Of a stretch of 64,000 nucleotides of DNA, positions 43,191-51,544 are shown one piece after another (within the stretch, counting starts at the first letter, position 1; every line of letters starts with the position of its first letter). This stretch comes from CANJIV01 sp046330225. GTDB taxonomy: Bacteria; Actinomycetota; Thermoleophilia; Solirubrobacterales; Solirubrobacteraceae. The notes below the pieces were generated by a model, which saw only the letters and a program-made list of their open reading frames with translations, made no database searches and was not told the DNA's origin. Made by a program: the position numbers and the translations under genes. The stretch lies in NCBI GenBank assembly GCA_046330225.1, contig JAXLTD010000005.1, forward strand, positions 62,001 through 126,000, written 5' to 3'.

Positions 43191-45680
43191 ATGCCGTCGA
43201 ATTCGTTCCTGGCCGCCGCGGCGGCCGTGCTCGCCCTGGCCGTTCCGGCGTCCGCGGGTGCCGCGACGTCCGACTACGCGGGGCAGGCGTACAGCATCCT
43301 GGCCCCCGGGCAGTGGGGCGGGCTGCCGACGAACGCGAACTCGACCGACCAGGCCAAGCTCTACGACGCGCTCACGCCGCTGCGGGGCAACGTCTCGGCG
43401 GCGGACCTGCGGCGCTACTTCAAGTCCGAGCGCTTCGGGGTGCAGGGCGCGGTCGTGCGCCGCGAGAGCACCGGGCGGGCCGGGCTGAAGATCCTGCGGG
43501 ACCGCTTCGACGTGCCGCACATCTACGGGCGCACGCGCGCGGACGTCGCCTTCGGCGCCGGCTGGGTCGCCGCGCAGGACCGCGGGCTGCTGCTTCAGCT
43601 CGGGCTCGGGCCGGCCTACGCCGCGACGCTCGACATCCCCGGGGTCAATGCCTTCTCGCTCGTCACCTCAGGCCGCTCCTTCACGCCGAGCCCGTACGCG
43701 CGGCGGTTCGTCGCGAACCAGCTCCGGGTCCTGAACCGCTACGGCGCGACCGGCCGCAAGATCAAGGCCGACTTCCAGGCGTGGGTCGACGGGGTCAACG
43801 CCTACCGGCGCCGGAACATCCCGGCGGCGCAGCGTCCGCCGGTCGCGACGATCGTGGACGCGGTCGCCGCCTACTCGTTCATCGGCTCGATCTTCGGCAA
43901 CGGCGGCGGGGCCGAGGTGCGCAACGCCGCCTTCCTCGCCCAGCTGCGCGCGAAGTTCGGCGCCGCCGAGGGCCTGCGGATCTTCCGCGACTTCCGCGAG
44001 GTCAACGACCCCGAGGCGGCGGTCTCGATCCCCGGCCCGTTCCCCTACAACTCCGTGCCCCGCGGGGCGACGCCGGGCTCGCCGGCGGTGGACGCCGGCT
44101 CGATCAGCGCCTCGGCCGCCCGGGCCGCCGCCGCGACCGTCGCGGGCCACCGCCGCGCGTCCAACGCGCTGCTGGTCGGCGCGCCGGCGTCGCGCACCGG
44201 CCGCAGCCTGTTCGTCGCCGGCCCGCAGCTCGGCTACTTCTACCCGGAGATCGTGCTCGAGGCCGACCTGCACGGCGGCGGGATCGACGCGCGCGGCGCG
44301 ATGCCGCCGACCATGCCCTACATCCTCCTGGGCCGCGGCAAGGACTACTCCTGGTCGCTCACCAGCGCCGACAACGACAACACCGACCAGTTCCTCGAGC
44401 AGCTCTGCGTCCCCGGCGGGGGCACGCCGACCCGCGAGACGCGCAGCTACCTCTACAAGGGGACGTGCCGCGCGATGCAGCGCGTCGACGCCGGGACGCT
44501 GGGCGCCGGCGGCGGCCAGCCCGCGCGGGAGCTGACCTTCTACGAGACGGTGCACGGGCCGGTCGGCGGCACCGTCACCGTCGGCGGCCGGCCCTACGCC
44601 GTTGCCACCCGGCGCGCCACCCGCGGCCGCGAGCCGGCCTCGGCACGGTTCTTCGTCGACCTCAACGAGAACAAGGTCACCGGGCCGCAGTCGTTCTTCG
44701 ACACCGCCAGCAAGCTCGAGACGACGTTCAACGTCCACTACGCCGATGACAGGAACATCGCGTACTTCTCCAGCGGCCTGCTGCCCAAGCGCGCGCCCGG
44801 CGTCGACCCGAGCCTGCCGACGCTCGGCACCGGCCGCTACGACTGGCGCGGCTGGCTGTCCGCCGAGGCGCACCCGCATGGCGCCAACCCGGAGGGGACG
44901 TGGCGGATCCTCAACTGGAACAACAAGCCGGCCCGCGACTGGGGCGCCGCCGACTCGAACTGGGGCCAGGGCTCGGTCCAGCGGGTGCAGCTGTTCCGCG
45001 GCTTCCCGGCCCGGTCGCGCCTGAACGACGTGGCGTCGGTGATGAACCGCGCCGCCACCCAGGACCTGCGGACGGTCTTCAACTGGCCGGTCATCGCCCG
45101 GGTGCTGGCCCGCGGGACGGCGCCCAGCCCGCTCGCCCGCCAGGCGGCGGACCTCATCACGGCGTGGGGGCGCCGCGGCGCCGCGCGCCTCGACACCAAC
45201 CTCGACGGCAAGATCGACGACCCCGGCGCCGCGGTCATGGACGCGGCCTATGACCGGATCGCGCGGGCGGTGCTCGGCGGCGTCCTGGGCGACCAGCTCA
45301 CGTCGGACTTCGCGGACCTGAACGGGATCTCGAACGACGCGAACCCGGGCGGCTCCTCCTACGGGGGCGGCTGGTACTCCTACGTCGACAAGGACCTGCG
45401 CACGCTGCTCGGCGACCGGGTCGCCGGCCGCTACCACCGGCGCTACTGCGGCGCCGGCAGCCTGCCGGCGTGCAGCCAGGCGCTGTGGGCCGCGATCCAG
45501 CAGGCCGCCGACGGGCTCGCCGCGGCGCAGGGGCCCAGCCCCGCCGCGTGGCGCGCCGACGCGACCGCCGAGCGGATCCGGTTCGCGCCGGGCCTCATCA
45601 GCGACACGATGCGCTGGACCAACCGCCCGACGTTCCAGCAGGCGGTCGAGTGGGCGGGGCACCGGCCGGCGCGGCGCTGA
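43191..45680 (+). CDS. secreted penicillin acylase family protein (Ntn hydrolase)
   Basis: An 829-residue precursor of peptidase family S45. A signal peptide (about residues 1-27) is followed by the alpha chain and spacer; the predicted nucleophile is Ser324 in R-R-A-S-N-A-L-L-V-G, where self-cleavage would free the N-terminal Ser of the beta chain. The beta chain has S-W-S-L-T-S-A-D-N-D-N-T-D and the catalytic Asn region N-W-N-N-K-P-A-R. Such enzymes hydrolyse amides, including acyl-homoserine lactones and beta-lactam side chains. The ATG at 43191 has a GAGGAGGAG site; GTG 43155 is an alternative. Confidence 0.92.
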   Translation: MPSNSFLAAAAAVLALAVPASAGAATSDYAGQAYSILAPGQWGGLPTNANSTDQAKLYDALTPLRGNVSAADLRRYFKSERFGVQGAVVRRESTGRAGLKILRDRFDVPHIYGRTRADVAFGAGWVAAQDRGLLLQLGLGPAYAATLDIPGVNAFSLVTSGRSFTPSPYARRFVANQLRVLNRYGATGRKIKADFQAWVDGVNAYRRRNIPAAQRPPVATIVDAVAAYSFIGSIFGNGGGAEVRNAAFLAQLRAKFGAAEGLRIFRDFREVNDPEAAVSIPGPFPYNSVPRGATPGSPAVDAGSISASAARAAAATVAGHRRASNALLVGAPASRTGRSLFVAGPQLGYFYPEIVLEADLHGGGIDARGAMPPTMPYILLGRGKDYSWSLTSADNDNTDQFLEQLCVPGGGTPTRETRSYLYKGTCRAMQRVDAGTLGAGGGQPARELTFYETVHGPVGGTVTVGGRPYAVATRRATRGREPASARFFVDLNENKVTGPQSFFDTASKLETTFNVHYADDRNIAYFSSGLLPKRAPGVDPSLPTLGTGRYDWRGWLSAEAHPHGANPEGTWRILNWNNKPARDWGAADSNWGQGSVQRVQLFRGFPARSRLNDVASVMNRAATQDLRTVFNWPVIARVLARGTAPSPLARQAADLITAWGRRGAARLDTNLDGKIDDPGAAVMDAAYDRIARAVLGGVLGDQLTSDFADLNGISNDANPGGSSYGGGWYSYVDKDLRTLLGDRVAGRYHRRYCGAGSLPACSQALWAAIQQAADGLAAAQGPSPAAWRADATAERIRFAPGLISDTMRWTNRPTFQQAVEWAGHRPARR

Positions 45681-45933
45681 GGGGGCGGGCGGCGGGGCCA
45701 CGGCCCGGCGGGCCTGCAGCCAGGCGCAGCGCGGGCGGTCCTGGCCCCAGCTCACAGGCTCTTGTGGGCACGCTCAGTCCGTTGACCGCCGAACGTTGGT
45801 CTGGAAGGATGCGCGGCGTCGGCCGGGGGCTTGGAAGCCCGGGCCGCGTCGGCACCACCACTCGCCCTCCGGCCCTGGAGCGTCCCGCATGAATGCCACC
45901 GCGTCCCTGCGCCCGACTGCGGTCCGTGCCGCT

Positions 45934-46611
45934 GCCGCGTTCTTGGGTGTGTTGGGTGTGTTGGGTGTGTTGGCGGTGGGGGCGGGGGTTGCGGTGGCGC
46001 GTCCGGCGCCGCCGGCGGGGTTTCCGGTGTTGGCGGCGGGCCAGCTGCCGGTGTATTGCTCGGAGGGCAATGCGCAGGAGACGGGGGTGTATTTCGATAT
46101 CGGGACTGGTCAGTGGTTGAACGCGCCGAACTGCTTGGGGCGGTGGGGGAATTTGGATGCGTCGCCGTCGCAGACGGTGCGGGCTGGGACTGCGGTGACG
46201 GTCACGGCGATTCCGACTGGCGGGTCGAATTCGGGGACGTATGCGCCGCAGACGCATTCGATTTCGTGGGATCTGCAGGGGATCAAGCCGGTGAAGGGCT
46301 GCGGGTCGGCTGATTTGACGTGCCGGTTCGTGCCGGCGGCGAGGGCGACGCGGTCGTGGCAGTGGGTGCAGGTGCATGTGTCGATGCCGCGGACGTTCTT
46401 CATTGATTCGCCGGGGAGCAACTGTGCTGGCCAGCATCTGTGCGCGGGGGTGACGACGAACGCGTGGACGTGGATCGGGGTCAAGCCGATTTCTGTCTGG
46501 CCAAGGCCAGTGATCGGGTGCTGATCGGGTCGAGCTGCTCGGATGCGCCGAAGTACTCCAAGGAGGACAAGGACTACGCCAAGGAGATGCGGCGCCACTA
46601 CGCGGACCTCT
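45934..46611 (+). repeat. long direct repeat, unit 1
   Basis: 678 bp essentially identical to 47419-48088. Differences seen are one extra 9-bp unit (ttgggtgtg) near 45960 and the missing A near 46494. Confidence 0.93.
45941..45972 (+). repeat. 9-bp tandem repeat in signal peptide
   Basis: Three copies of ttgggtgtg here, two in the paralog (47427-47448), giving L-G-V repeats in the hydrophobic core of the signal peptide. Likely length-variable by slippage. Confidence 0.85.
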
Positions 46612-47367
46612 ACCTCGCGTTCAGCGCCGCGACAACCGCCGGCGGGGCGTACTCGACCTACGCGGCGGCGACCGGGGTGGGGGCCGGGCCCGCCGCGGTC
46701 GGCGGCGTCATCACCCTGGGCTTCGCGGGGCTCGTGCTGGAGACCTCCTACCTGCAGGAGCAGTGGGCGCGGGTCGCGGAGGATCCCCCCAACGCACAGT
46801 GGCGGACGATCGCCCGTCCGCCGGCCACCCATCCGAGCAAGCTCGCCCTGCCCCGCGGCCTGTCGAGGGCGCGAAAGCGCCAGATCGTCGCCTACCTGGG
46901 CAACGAGCTGCGGCGTGGCGCGCTGGGCCGCTGCCTGAGCCTGGCGATCGATCGCGGGACGACCGCGCTGCCCGTCAAGCCCAAGACCGCCGCCAAGCAG
47001 TACCGCGCGGGAGCGGCCTGCGCGCGGGAAAACGCCAAGCGCTCGGCGGCGGCGCCCCGGCTCGCCGCACCGGTCGTCGCGTACCTGCGGCCCTACGACG
47101 CGAAGATCCTGGCGGGCGCGCTGGCGGCCAAGCGTGGGGCGGCCTTCCGGCGGGTCATCAGCCAGCAGTACGCCGCCCTGGGCGGCGCGGTCCCGATCAC
47201 GGCGGGGAAGCTCAAGGCGCTTCGCACGGCGGCCGTGAAGGCAGCGCCGAGCCAGGTCGCCCCGTCGGTGGCCATCGAGCAGTTCGCCGCCGAGGTGGCC
47301 AAGCAGGCTGTGGCGCTGCGGCGGTCGGCTGCCGTCCTGTCCGCGGCGGCGGCCGGGAGGAGCTGAG

Positions 47368-48846
47368 ATGAGCGCGGCGCCACCACGTCGCACGTCGCGC
47401 GGCTTCGCCGTGGCGATGGCCGCGTTCTTGGGTGTGTTGGGTGTGTTGGCGGTGGGGGCGGGGGTTGCGGTGGCGCGTCCGGCGCCGCCGGCGGGGTTTC
47501 CGGTGTTGGCGGCGGGCCAGCTGCCGGTGTATTGCTCGGAGGGCAATGCGCAGGAGACGGGGGTGTATTTCGATATCGGGACTGGTCAGTGGTTGAACGC
47601 GCCGAACTGCTTGGGGCGGTGGGGGAATTTGGATGCGTCGCCGTCGCAGACGGTGCGGGCTGGGACTGCGGTGACGGTCACGGCGATTCCGACTGGCGGG
47701 TCGAATTCGGGGACGTATGCGCCGCAGACGCATTCGATTTCGTGGGATCTGCAGGGGATCAAGCCGGTGAAGGGCTGCGGGTCGGCTGATTTGACGTGCC
47801 GGTTCGTGCCGGCGGCGAGGGCGACGCGGTCGTGGCAGTGGGTGCAGGTGCATGTGTCGATGCCGCGGACGTTCTTCATTGATTCGCCGGGGAGCAACTG
47901 TGCTGGCCAGCATCTGTGCGCGGGGGTGACGACGAACGCGTGGACGTGGATCGGGGTCAAGCCGAATTTCTGTCTGGCCAAGGCCAGTGATCGGGTGCTG
48001 ATCGGGTCGAGCTGCTCGGATGCGCCGAAGTACTCCAAGGAGGACAAGGACTACGCCAAGGAGATGCGGCGCCACTACGCGGACCTCTCCCTTTACTACC
48101 TGAGTCTGGCCACCGCCGGCGGGGCGTACTCGACCTACGCGGCGGCCACCGGGGTGGGGGCCGGGCCCGCCGCGGTCGGCGGCGTCCTCACCGCCGGGTT
48201 CACGGGCTTGGCGCTCAACGCCCAGTGGTGGCAGGAGCAGTACGCCCGCATTCAGGAGGATCCGCCCGACCGGCGCTGGCGGACGATCGCCCGTCCGCCG
48301 GCCACCCATCCGAGCAAGCTCGCGCTGCCCCGCGGCCTGTCGAGGGCGCAAAAGCGCCAGATCGTCGCCTTCGTGGGGAGCCAGGCGCGCAGCGCCGCGC
48401 TGGCCAAGTGCCTGGCGACCGCGATCGATCGCGGGACGACCGCGCTGCCCGTCAATCCCAAGATCGCCGCCAAGCAGTACCGCGCGGGAGCGGCCTGCGC
48501 GCGGGAGAACGCCAAGCGCTCGGCGGCGGCGCCCCGGCTCGCCGCACCGGTCGTCGCGCTGCTGCGGCCCTACGACGCGCAGTTCCTGGCGTTGGTGGCC
48601 AAGGCGCCGCACGGGGCGGCGTTCCGGCGCGTGATCGCGAAGAGCTTCACCGCCCTGGGCCAGTCGATCGAGGTCCCCGCCGGGCGCCTCGCGGCGCTCG
48701 AGCGCGCAGCCCTGCGGTCGACGACCGTGCCGACCGTCGCACCCTCGGCGGCCATCGAGCAGGCCGCGGCCGAGGCGGCCCGGCAGGCCGCGGCCATGCG
48801 CGCGTCGGCCGCCGTGCTGTCGGCGGCGGCCGCCGGCCGGAGTTGA
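47368..48846 (+). CDS. secreted tandem paralog, copy 2, intact
   Basis: A 492-residue exported protein of unknown family. Residues 1-35 are a signal peptide. Residues about 36-215 form a Cys-containing domain (C-S-E-G-N, P-N-C-L-G-R-W-G-N-L, K-G-C-G-S-A-D-L-T-C, N-C-A-G-Q-H-L-C-A-G) with several likely disulfides. Then K-E-D-K-D-Y-A-K-E-M-R-R-H-Y leads to a glycine/alanine-rich hydrophobic stretch (about residues 245-280) and an alpha-helical C-terminal half rich in R-A-A-K repeats. The gene begins one base after the stop of copy 1 with a GGGAGGAG site, so the two are co-transcribed. The first half uses NNG codons (TTG, GTG, GGG), the second NNC codons. Confidence 0.85.
   Translation: MSAAPPRRTSRGFAVAMAAFLGVLGVLAVGAGVAVARPAPPAGFPVLAAGQLPVYCSEGNAQETGVYFDIGTGQWLNAPNCLGRWGNLDASPSQTVRAGTAVTVTAIPTGGSNSGTYAPQTHSISWDLQGIKPVKGCGSADLTCRFVPAARATRSWQWVQVHVSMPRTFFIDSPGSNCAGQHLCAGVTTNAWTWIGVKPNFCLAKASDRVLIGSSCSDAPKYSKEDKDYAKEMRRHYADLSLYYLSLATAGGAYSTYAAATGVGAGPAAVGGVLTAGFTGLALNAQWWQEQYARIQEDPPDRRWRTIARPPATHPSKLALPRGLSRAQKRQIVAFVGSQARSAALAKCLATAIDRGTTALPVNPKIAAKQYRAGAACARENAKRSAAAPRLAAPVVALLRPYDAQFLALVAKAPHGAAFRRVIAKSFTALGQSIEVPAGRLAALERAALRSTTVPTVAPSAAIEQAAAEAARQAAAMRASAAVLSAAAAGRS
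47419..48088 (+). repeat. long direct repeat, unit 2
   Basis: 670 bp partner of 45934-46611. Identity stops sharply at ...GGACCTCT in both copies; downstream the copies share only scattered blocks. Confidence 0.93.
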
Positions 48847-48932
48847 TCAGCGGCCCAACGGGGGGGTGGCTCGAGGGGCGCACCGGGCTCCACCGGCGAA
48901 GTAGGGTCGCGCCCATGACATCACGACGCGAC

Positions 48933-49454
48933 TCAGGCGAAGTAGTCCGCCTGCAGTCCGCTGGTCGGCAGACCGGCCGTCTTGGCGTACGGGTCGCTGG
49001 CCTCGAGGAGGCCAGAGCCGGCGCCGGCCTGCAGATGCTGCAGCAACGCGTTGACGTCGAGGCCGAGCGCCGACGACAGGCTCGCGAGCTTGTCCGCGCT
49101 GTCCCCGAACGCGCTCCGGCCGCCGGGCGGGCTCGGGACGCTCGACCCACCGGGCGCCTTCCCGGCGGCGATGTCCTCGGCAATCTTCGTGGGATCCAGA
49201 CCGGCGGGAGCCTGCACGCCCGCGGGCGCGCTGGCCTTGAGACCATCGGTGATAGAGGAGATCAGGGCGTCATGCGAGACGCCCTGAGCCTTGGCGAGGT
49301 CGTTGAGCGTCTTGCCTGACGACAGCTCCTTCTTCAGGTCGTCGGTGCTCATGCCGAGCAGCTTCGCGGTCGAGCCCATCGCCTTGTCGGGCGAGTGCGG
49401 CGGGGGTCCCAGGCGCAGCATGGCGGTCGAGCCGCCGATCGAGCCGATGTTCAT
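48933..49454 (-). CDS. hypothetical protein with repeat-like LGMS/SGKTLNDLA motif
   Basis: A 173-residue soluble protein. Residues about 28-65 read A-K-L-L-G-M-S-T-D-D-L-K-K-E-L, then S-S-G-K-T-L-N-D-L-A-K-A-Q-G-V-S, a pattern seen in many actinobacterial proteins where it marks a small helical (YidB-like) domain. A second helical block near the C-terminus (A-L-G-L-D-V-N-A-L-L-Q-H-L) resembles it. A GGAAGGA site precedes the ATG. No function is known. It lies downstream of the MacB-like operon on the same strand. Confidence 0.75.
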   Translation of the reverse strand: MNIGSIGGSTAMLRLGPPPHSPDKAMGSTAKLLGMSTDDLKKELSSGKTLNDLAKAQGVSHDALISSITDGLKASAPAGVQAPAGLDPTKIAEDIAAGKAPGGSSVPSPPGGRSAFGDSADKLASLSSALGLDVNALLQHLQAGAGSGLLEASDPYAKTAGLPTSGLQADYFA

Positions 49455-49619
49455 GACCCGTCCTTCCGGTCGGGGGACGTGGACCTCTCGCACCGGCTTG
49501 TCGGACCTGCGCGGCGGAACTGAAGCGCGGCGCCCGCATTCTCGCCGACCGCGTCCGCAGCGGCGGCCAGGCCCGGATCACTGGGCGGGCGTTCGGAGCC
49601 CGCCTCCGCGGGGGGCACG

Positions 49620-50840
49620 TCACCCGGGCGGATCGTCAGACGGTTCGCAAGGCTTCGGTCGGTGAGAGCCGCGAGGCGCGCACCGAGGGTAGAGGCCGGC
49701 GATCGCGCCGATGAGAAGCGCCGCGGCCATGCCGCCGACGATCGCGAGGATCGGCACCACCGTTGGCTGACGCTGCACGGTCGAGTAGATCGCGGTGACG
49801 AGCGCACCCAGCACGGCGCCCGCGGCGCCGCCGATCGAGGCGAGCAGCAGCGACTCGGTCAGGAACTGGGCGGAGATGTGGCGACGCGTCGCCCCGAGCG
49901 CGCGCCGGAGCCCGATCTCCGACCGGCGCTCGAGGACCGAGATGACCATGACGTTGGCGATGCCGACGCCGCCGACGAGCAGCGCGACCGCCCCGAGCCC
50001 CAGCAGCAGCGAGGTGAAGGCCCCCTTGGCGGCGGCCTTGGCCACCAGCGCGTCCGACGGGCGGCTGACCTGCACCTCTTCGGGGTGCTCGGGGTTGGCG
50101 GTCGCGGGCACGAGGGCGCGAACCGCCTTGAGGTCGCCGTCGGAGGTCCGCACGTACTGGCTCGACGGATGCGCCTTGGTGCTGAAGGCCCGCTTGGCCT
50201 GGGGAAGCCCGATGAGCGCCGCCCGATCGACGTCGGTCGCGAGGGTGACCGACTTCAGAATCCCCACGACGGTGTAGTACCGCCCGCCGATGTAGACCTG
50301 CGGGCTGCCGGCAACCGAGTCGATTCCGAGGCGCTCGGCCGCGACGGAGCCCAGCACCACGGTCGGGTAGCGCGCCTCGGCGGGCGTCAGGAAATGTCCG
50401 TCGGCCAGTTCGGCGCTGAGCGTCTCGGGCAGGTTGAGATCGGTGGCCTGCACCGCGATGCCGCTCGTCTCGTTGACGTCGACCAGCTCGTTGCGACGGG
50501 CCGTCGCGCCCGTGACGTTGTAGACGGCTGACGCGTCATTCACGCCGCGCATCGAGGCGATCTTGACGCCGGTTGTCTGTGGCAGCTCGCTGGAGCCGCC
50601 GAAGAAGGACTGACCGGCCTGGACGGTCAGGAGGTTCGTGCCGAGCTTGTCGATCGTGCTGAGCAGCTCCGCCTGCGATGAGGCGGAGATGCCGAGCACC
50701 GCGACCATCGAGGCGATGCCGATCGCGACGCCGACGGCTGAGAGCGCCGCGCGCAGCTTGCGCGTGCGCAGCCCGATCGAGCCGACGCCGAACAGGTCGG
50801 AGCTGAGCAGCCGGCTCGGAGCGAGCACCGGCGCGCTCAC
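49620..50840 (-). CDS. MacB-like ABC transporter permease, C-terminus frameshifted
   Basis: A 406-residue permease: N-terminal helix, large periplasmic MacB_PCD domain (residues about 45-260), then three C-terminal helices (FtsX-like). E-R-R-S-E-I-G-L-R-R-A-L-G-A-T-R is the coupling motif. After G-L-Y-P the frame changes: another frame gives S-V-R-A-S-R-L-S-P-T-E-A-L-R-T-V and a stop at 49636, the normal MacB ending. One lost G in the GGG run at 49687-49689 would explain it. As read, the last ~23 residues are abnormal. The GTG start overlaps the ATPase stop (GTGA). Confidence 0.9.
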   Translation of the reverse strand: MSAPVLAPSRLLSSDLFGVGSIGLRTRKLRAALSAVGVAIGIASMVAVLGISASSQAELLSTIDKLGTNLLTVQAGQSFFGGSSELPQTTGVKIASMRGVNDASAVYNVTGATARRNELVDVNETSGIAVQATDLNLPETLSAELADGHFLTPAEARYPTVVLGSVAAERLGIDSVAGSPQVYIGGRYYTVVGILKSVTLATDVDRAALIGLPQAKRAFSTKAHPSSQYVRTSDGDLKAVRALVPATANPEHPEEVQVSRPSDALVAKAAAKGAFTSLLLGLGAVALLVGGVGIANVMVISVLERRSEIGLRRALGATRRHISAQFLTESLLLASIGGAAGAVLGALVTAIYSTVQRQPTVVPILAIVGGMAAALLIGAIAGLYPRCAPRGSHRPKPCEPSDDPPG

Positions 50841-51544
50841 GCGGCGACCGGGTCGTCGACGGCGCTGTCGTGGACGATCTCGCCGTCGCGGACCTGCACC
50901 TGGCGCGGCAGCGCGTCCGCGAGGTCGCGGTCGTGCGTGATGATCACGAGCGTCGCCCCGTCCGCGTTGAGCTCGCGGAGCAGCTCGATGATCTCGCCTC
51001 CGGTGCGGCTGTCGAGCGCCCCGGTCGGCTCATCCGCGAAGACGATGGCCGGGCTTCCGACGATCGCGCGGGCGATCGCGGTGCGCTGCTTCTCACCGCC
51101 GGAGAGCTGGTTGGGCTCGTGGCCCAGCCGATGCCCGAGGCCGACGCGCGCCAGCGCCTCCGCGGCCCGCTCACGGCGCTCCTTCAAATGGATGCCGTTG
51201 TAGAGCAGGCCGCCGGCGACGTTGTCAACGGCACTTATGCCGTCCAGCAGATAGAACTGCTGGAAGACGAACCCCATGCGGTGGGCGCGCAGGGCGGACA
51301 GCTCGTTGTCCGTCGCCGTCGAGGCGTCGTAGCCGTCCACGTGCACGCCGCCTTCGGTCGGCCGGTCGAGCGTCCCCATGATCTGGAGCATCGTCGTCTT
51401 CCCGGAGCCGGAGGGTCCGACGATCGCCACGAGGCCGCCGTACTCGACCGTGAGGTTCACGCCCTTGAGCGCGTCGACGCCGCCCGGGTAGCGTTTGGAG
51501 ACGCTGTGCAGCCCGAGCACGTTGCCGTCGTCGGTGTGCAGCAT
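50837..51544 (-). CDS. MacB-type ABC transporter ATP-binding protein
   Basis: A 235-residue ATPase. Walker A G-P-S-G-S-G-K-T-T, Q-loop F-V-F-Q-Q-F-Y-L-L, signature L-S-G-G-E-K-Q-R, Walker B I-V-F-A-D-E-P-T-G-A-L-D and the H-loop I-T-H-D are all intact, typical of the LolD/MacB group. It pairs with the downstream permease and the upstream adaptor as a tripartite-like system; in Gram-positive bacteria these export peptides or drugs. The ATG shares bases with the adaptor stop (TGATG). Confidence 0.95.
   Translation of the reverse strand: MLHTDDGNVLGLHSVSKRYPGGVDALKGVNLTVEYGGLVAIVGPSGSGKTTMLQIMGTLDRPTEGGVHVDGYDASTATDNELSALRAHRMGFVFQQFYLLDGISAVDNVAGGLLYNGIHLKERRERAAEALARVGLGHRLGHEPNQLSGGEKQRTAIARAIVGSPAIVFADEPTGALDSRTGGEIIELLRELNADGATLVIITHDRDLADALPRQVQVRDGEIVHDSAVDDPVAA

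Larger units (their letters stand above)
45889..47366 (+). pseudogene. secreted tandem paralog, copy 1, single-base frameshift
   Basis: Signal peptide with an L-G-V-L-G-V-L-G-V-L repeat, then the same N-terminal domain as copy 2. At 46493-46495 copy 1 reads GCCGATTTCTG where copy 2 reads GCCGAATTTCTG; the missing A shifts the frame and leads to a stop at 46522-46524. The remaining 840 bp keep a clean open frame to TGA 47366 that aligns with copy 2. With one base restored it would encode 492 residues. The first ~678 bp match copy 2 apart from two indels; the rest is clearly diverged. Either a very recent null mutation or a sequence error. Confidence 0.8.

Noticed and set aside
45941..45972. 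CRISPR-like short repeats
   Set aside because: Perfect 9-bp tandem units without spacers, inside a coding frame.
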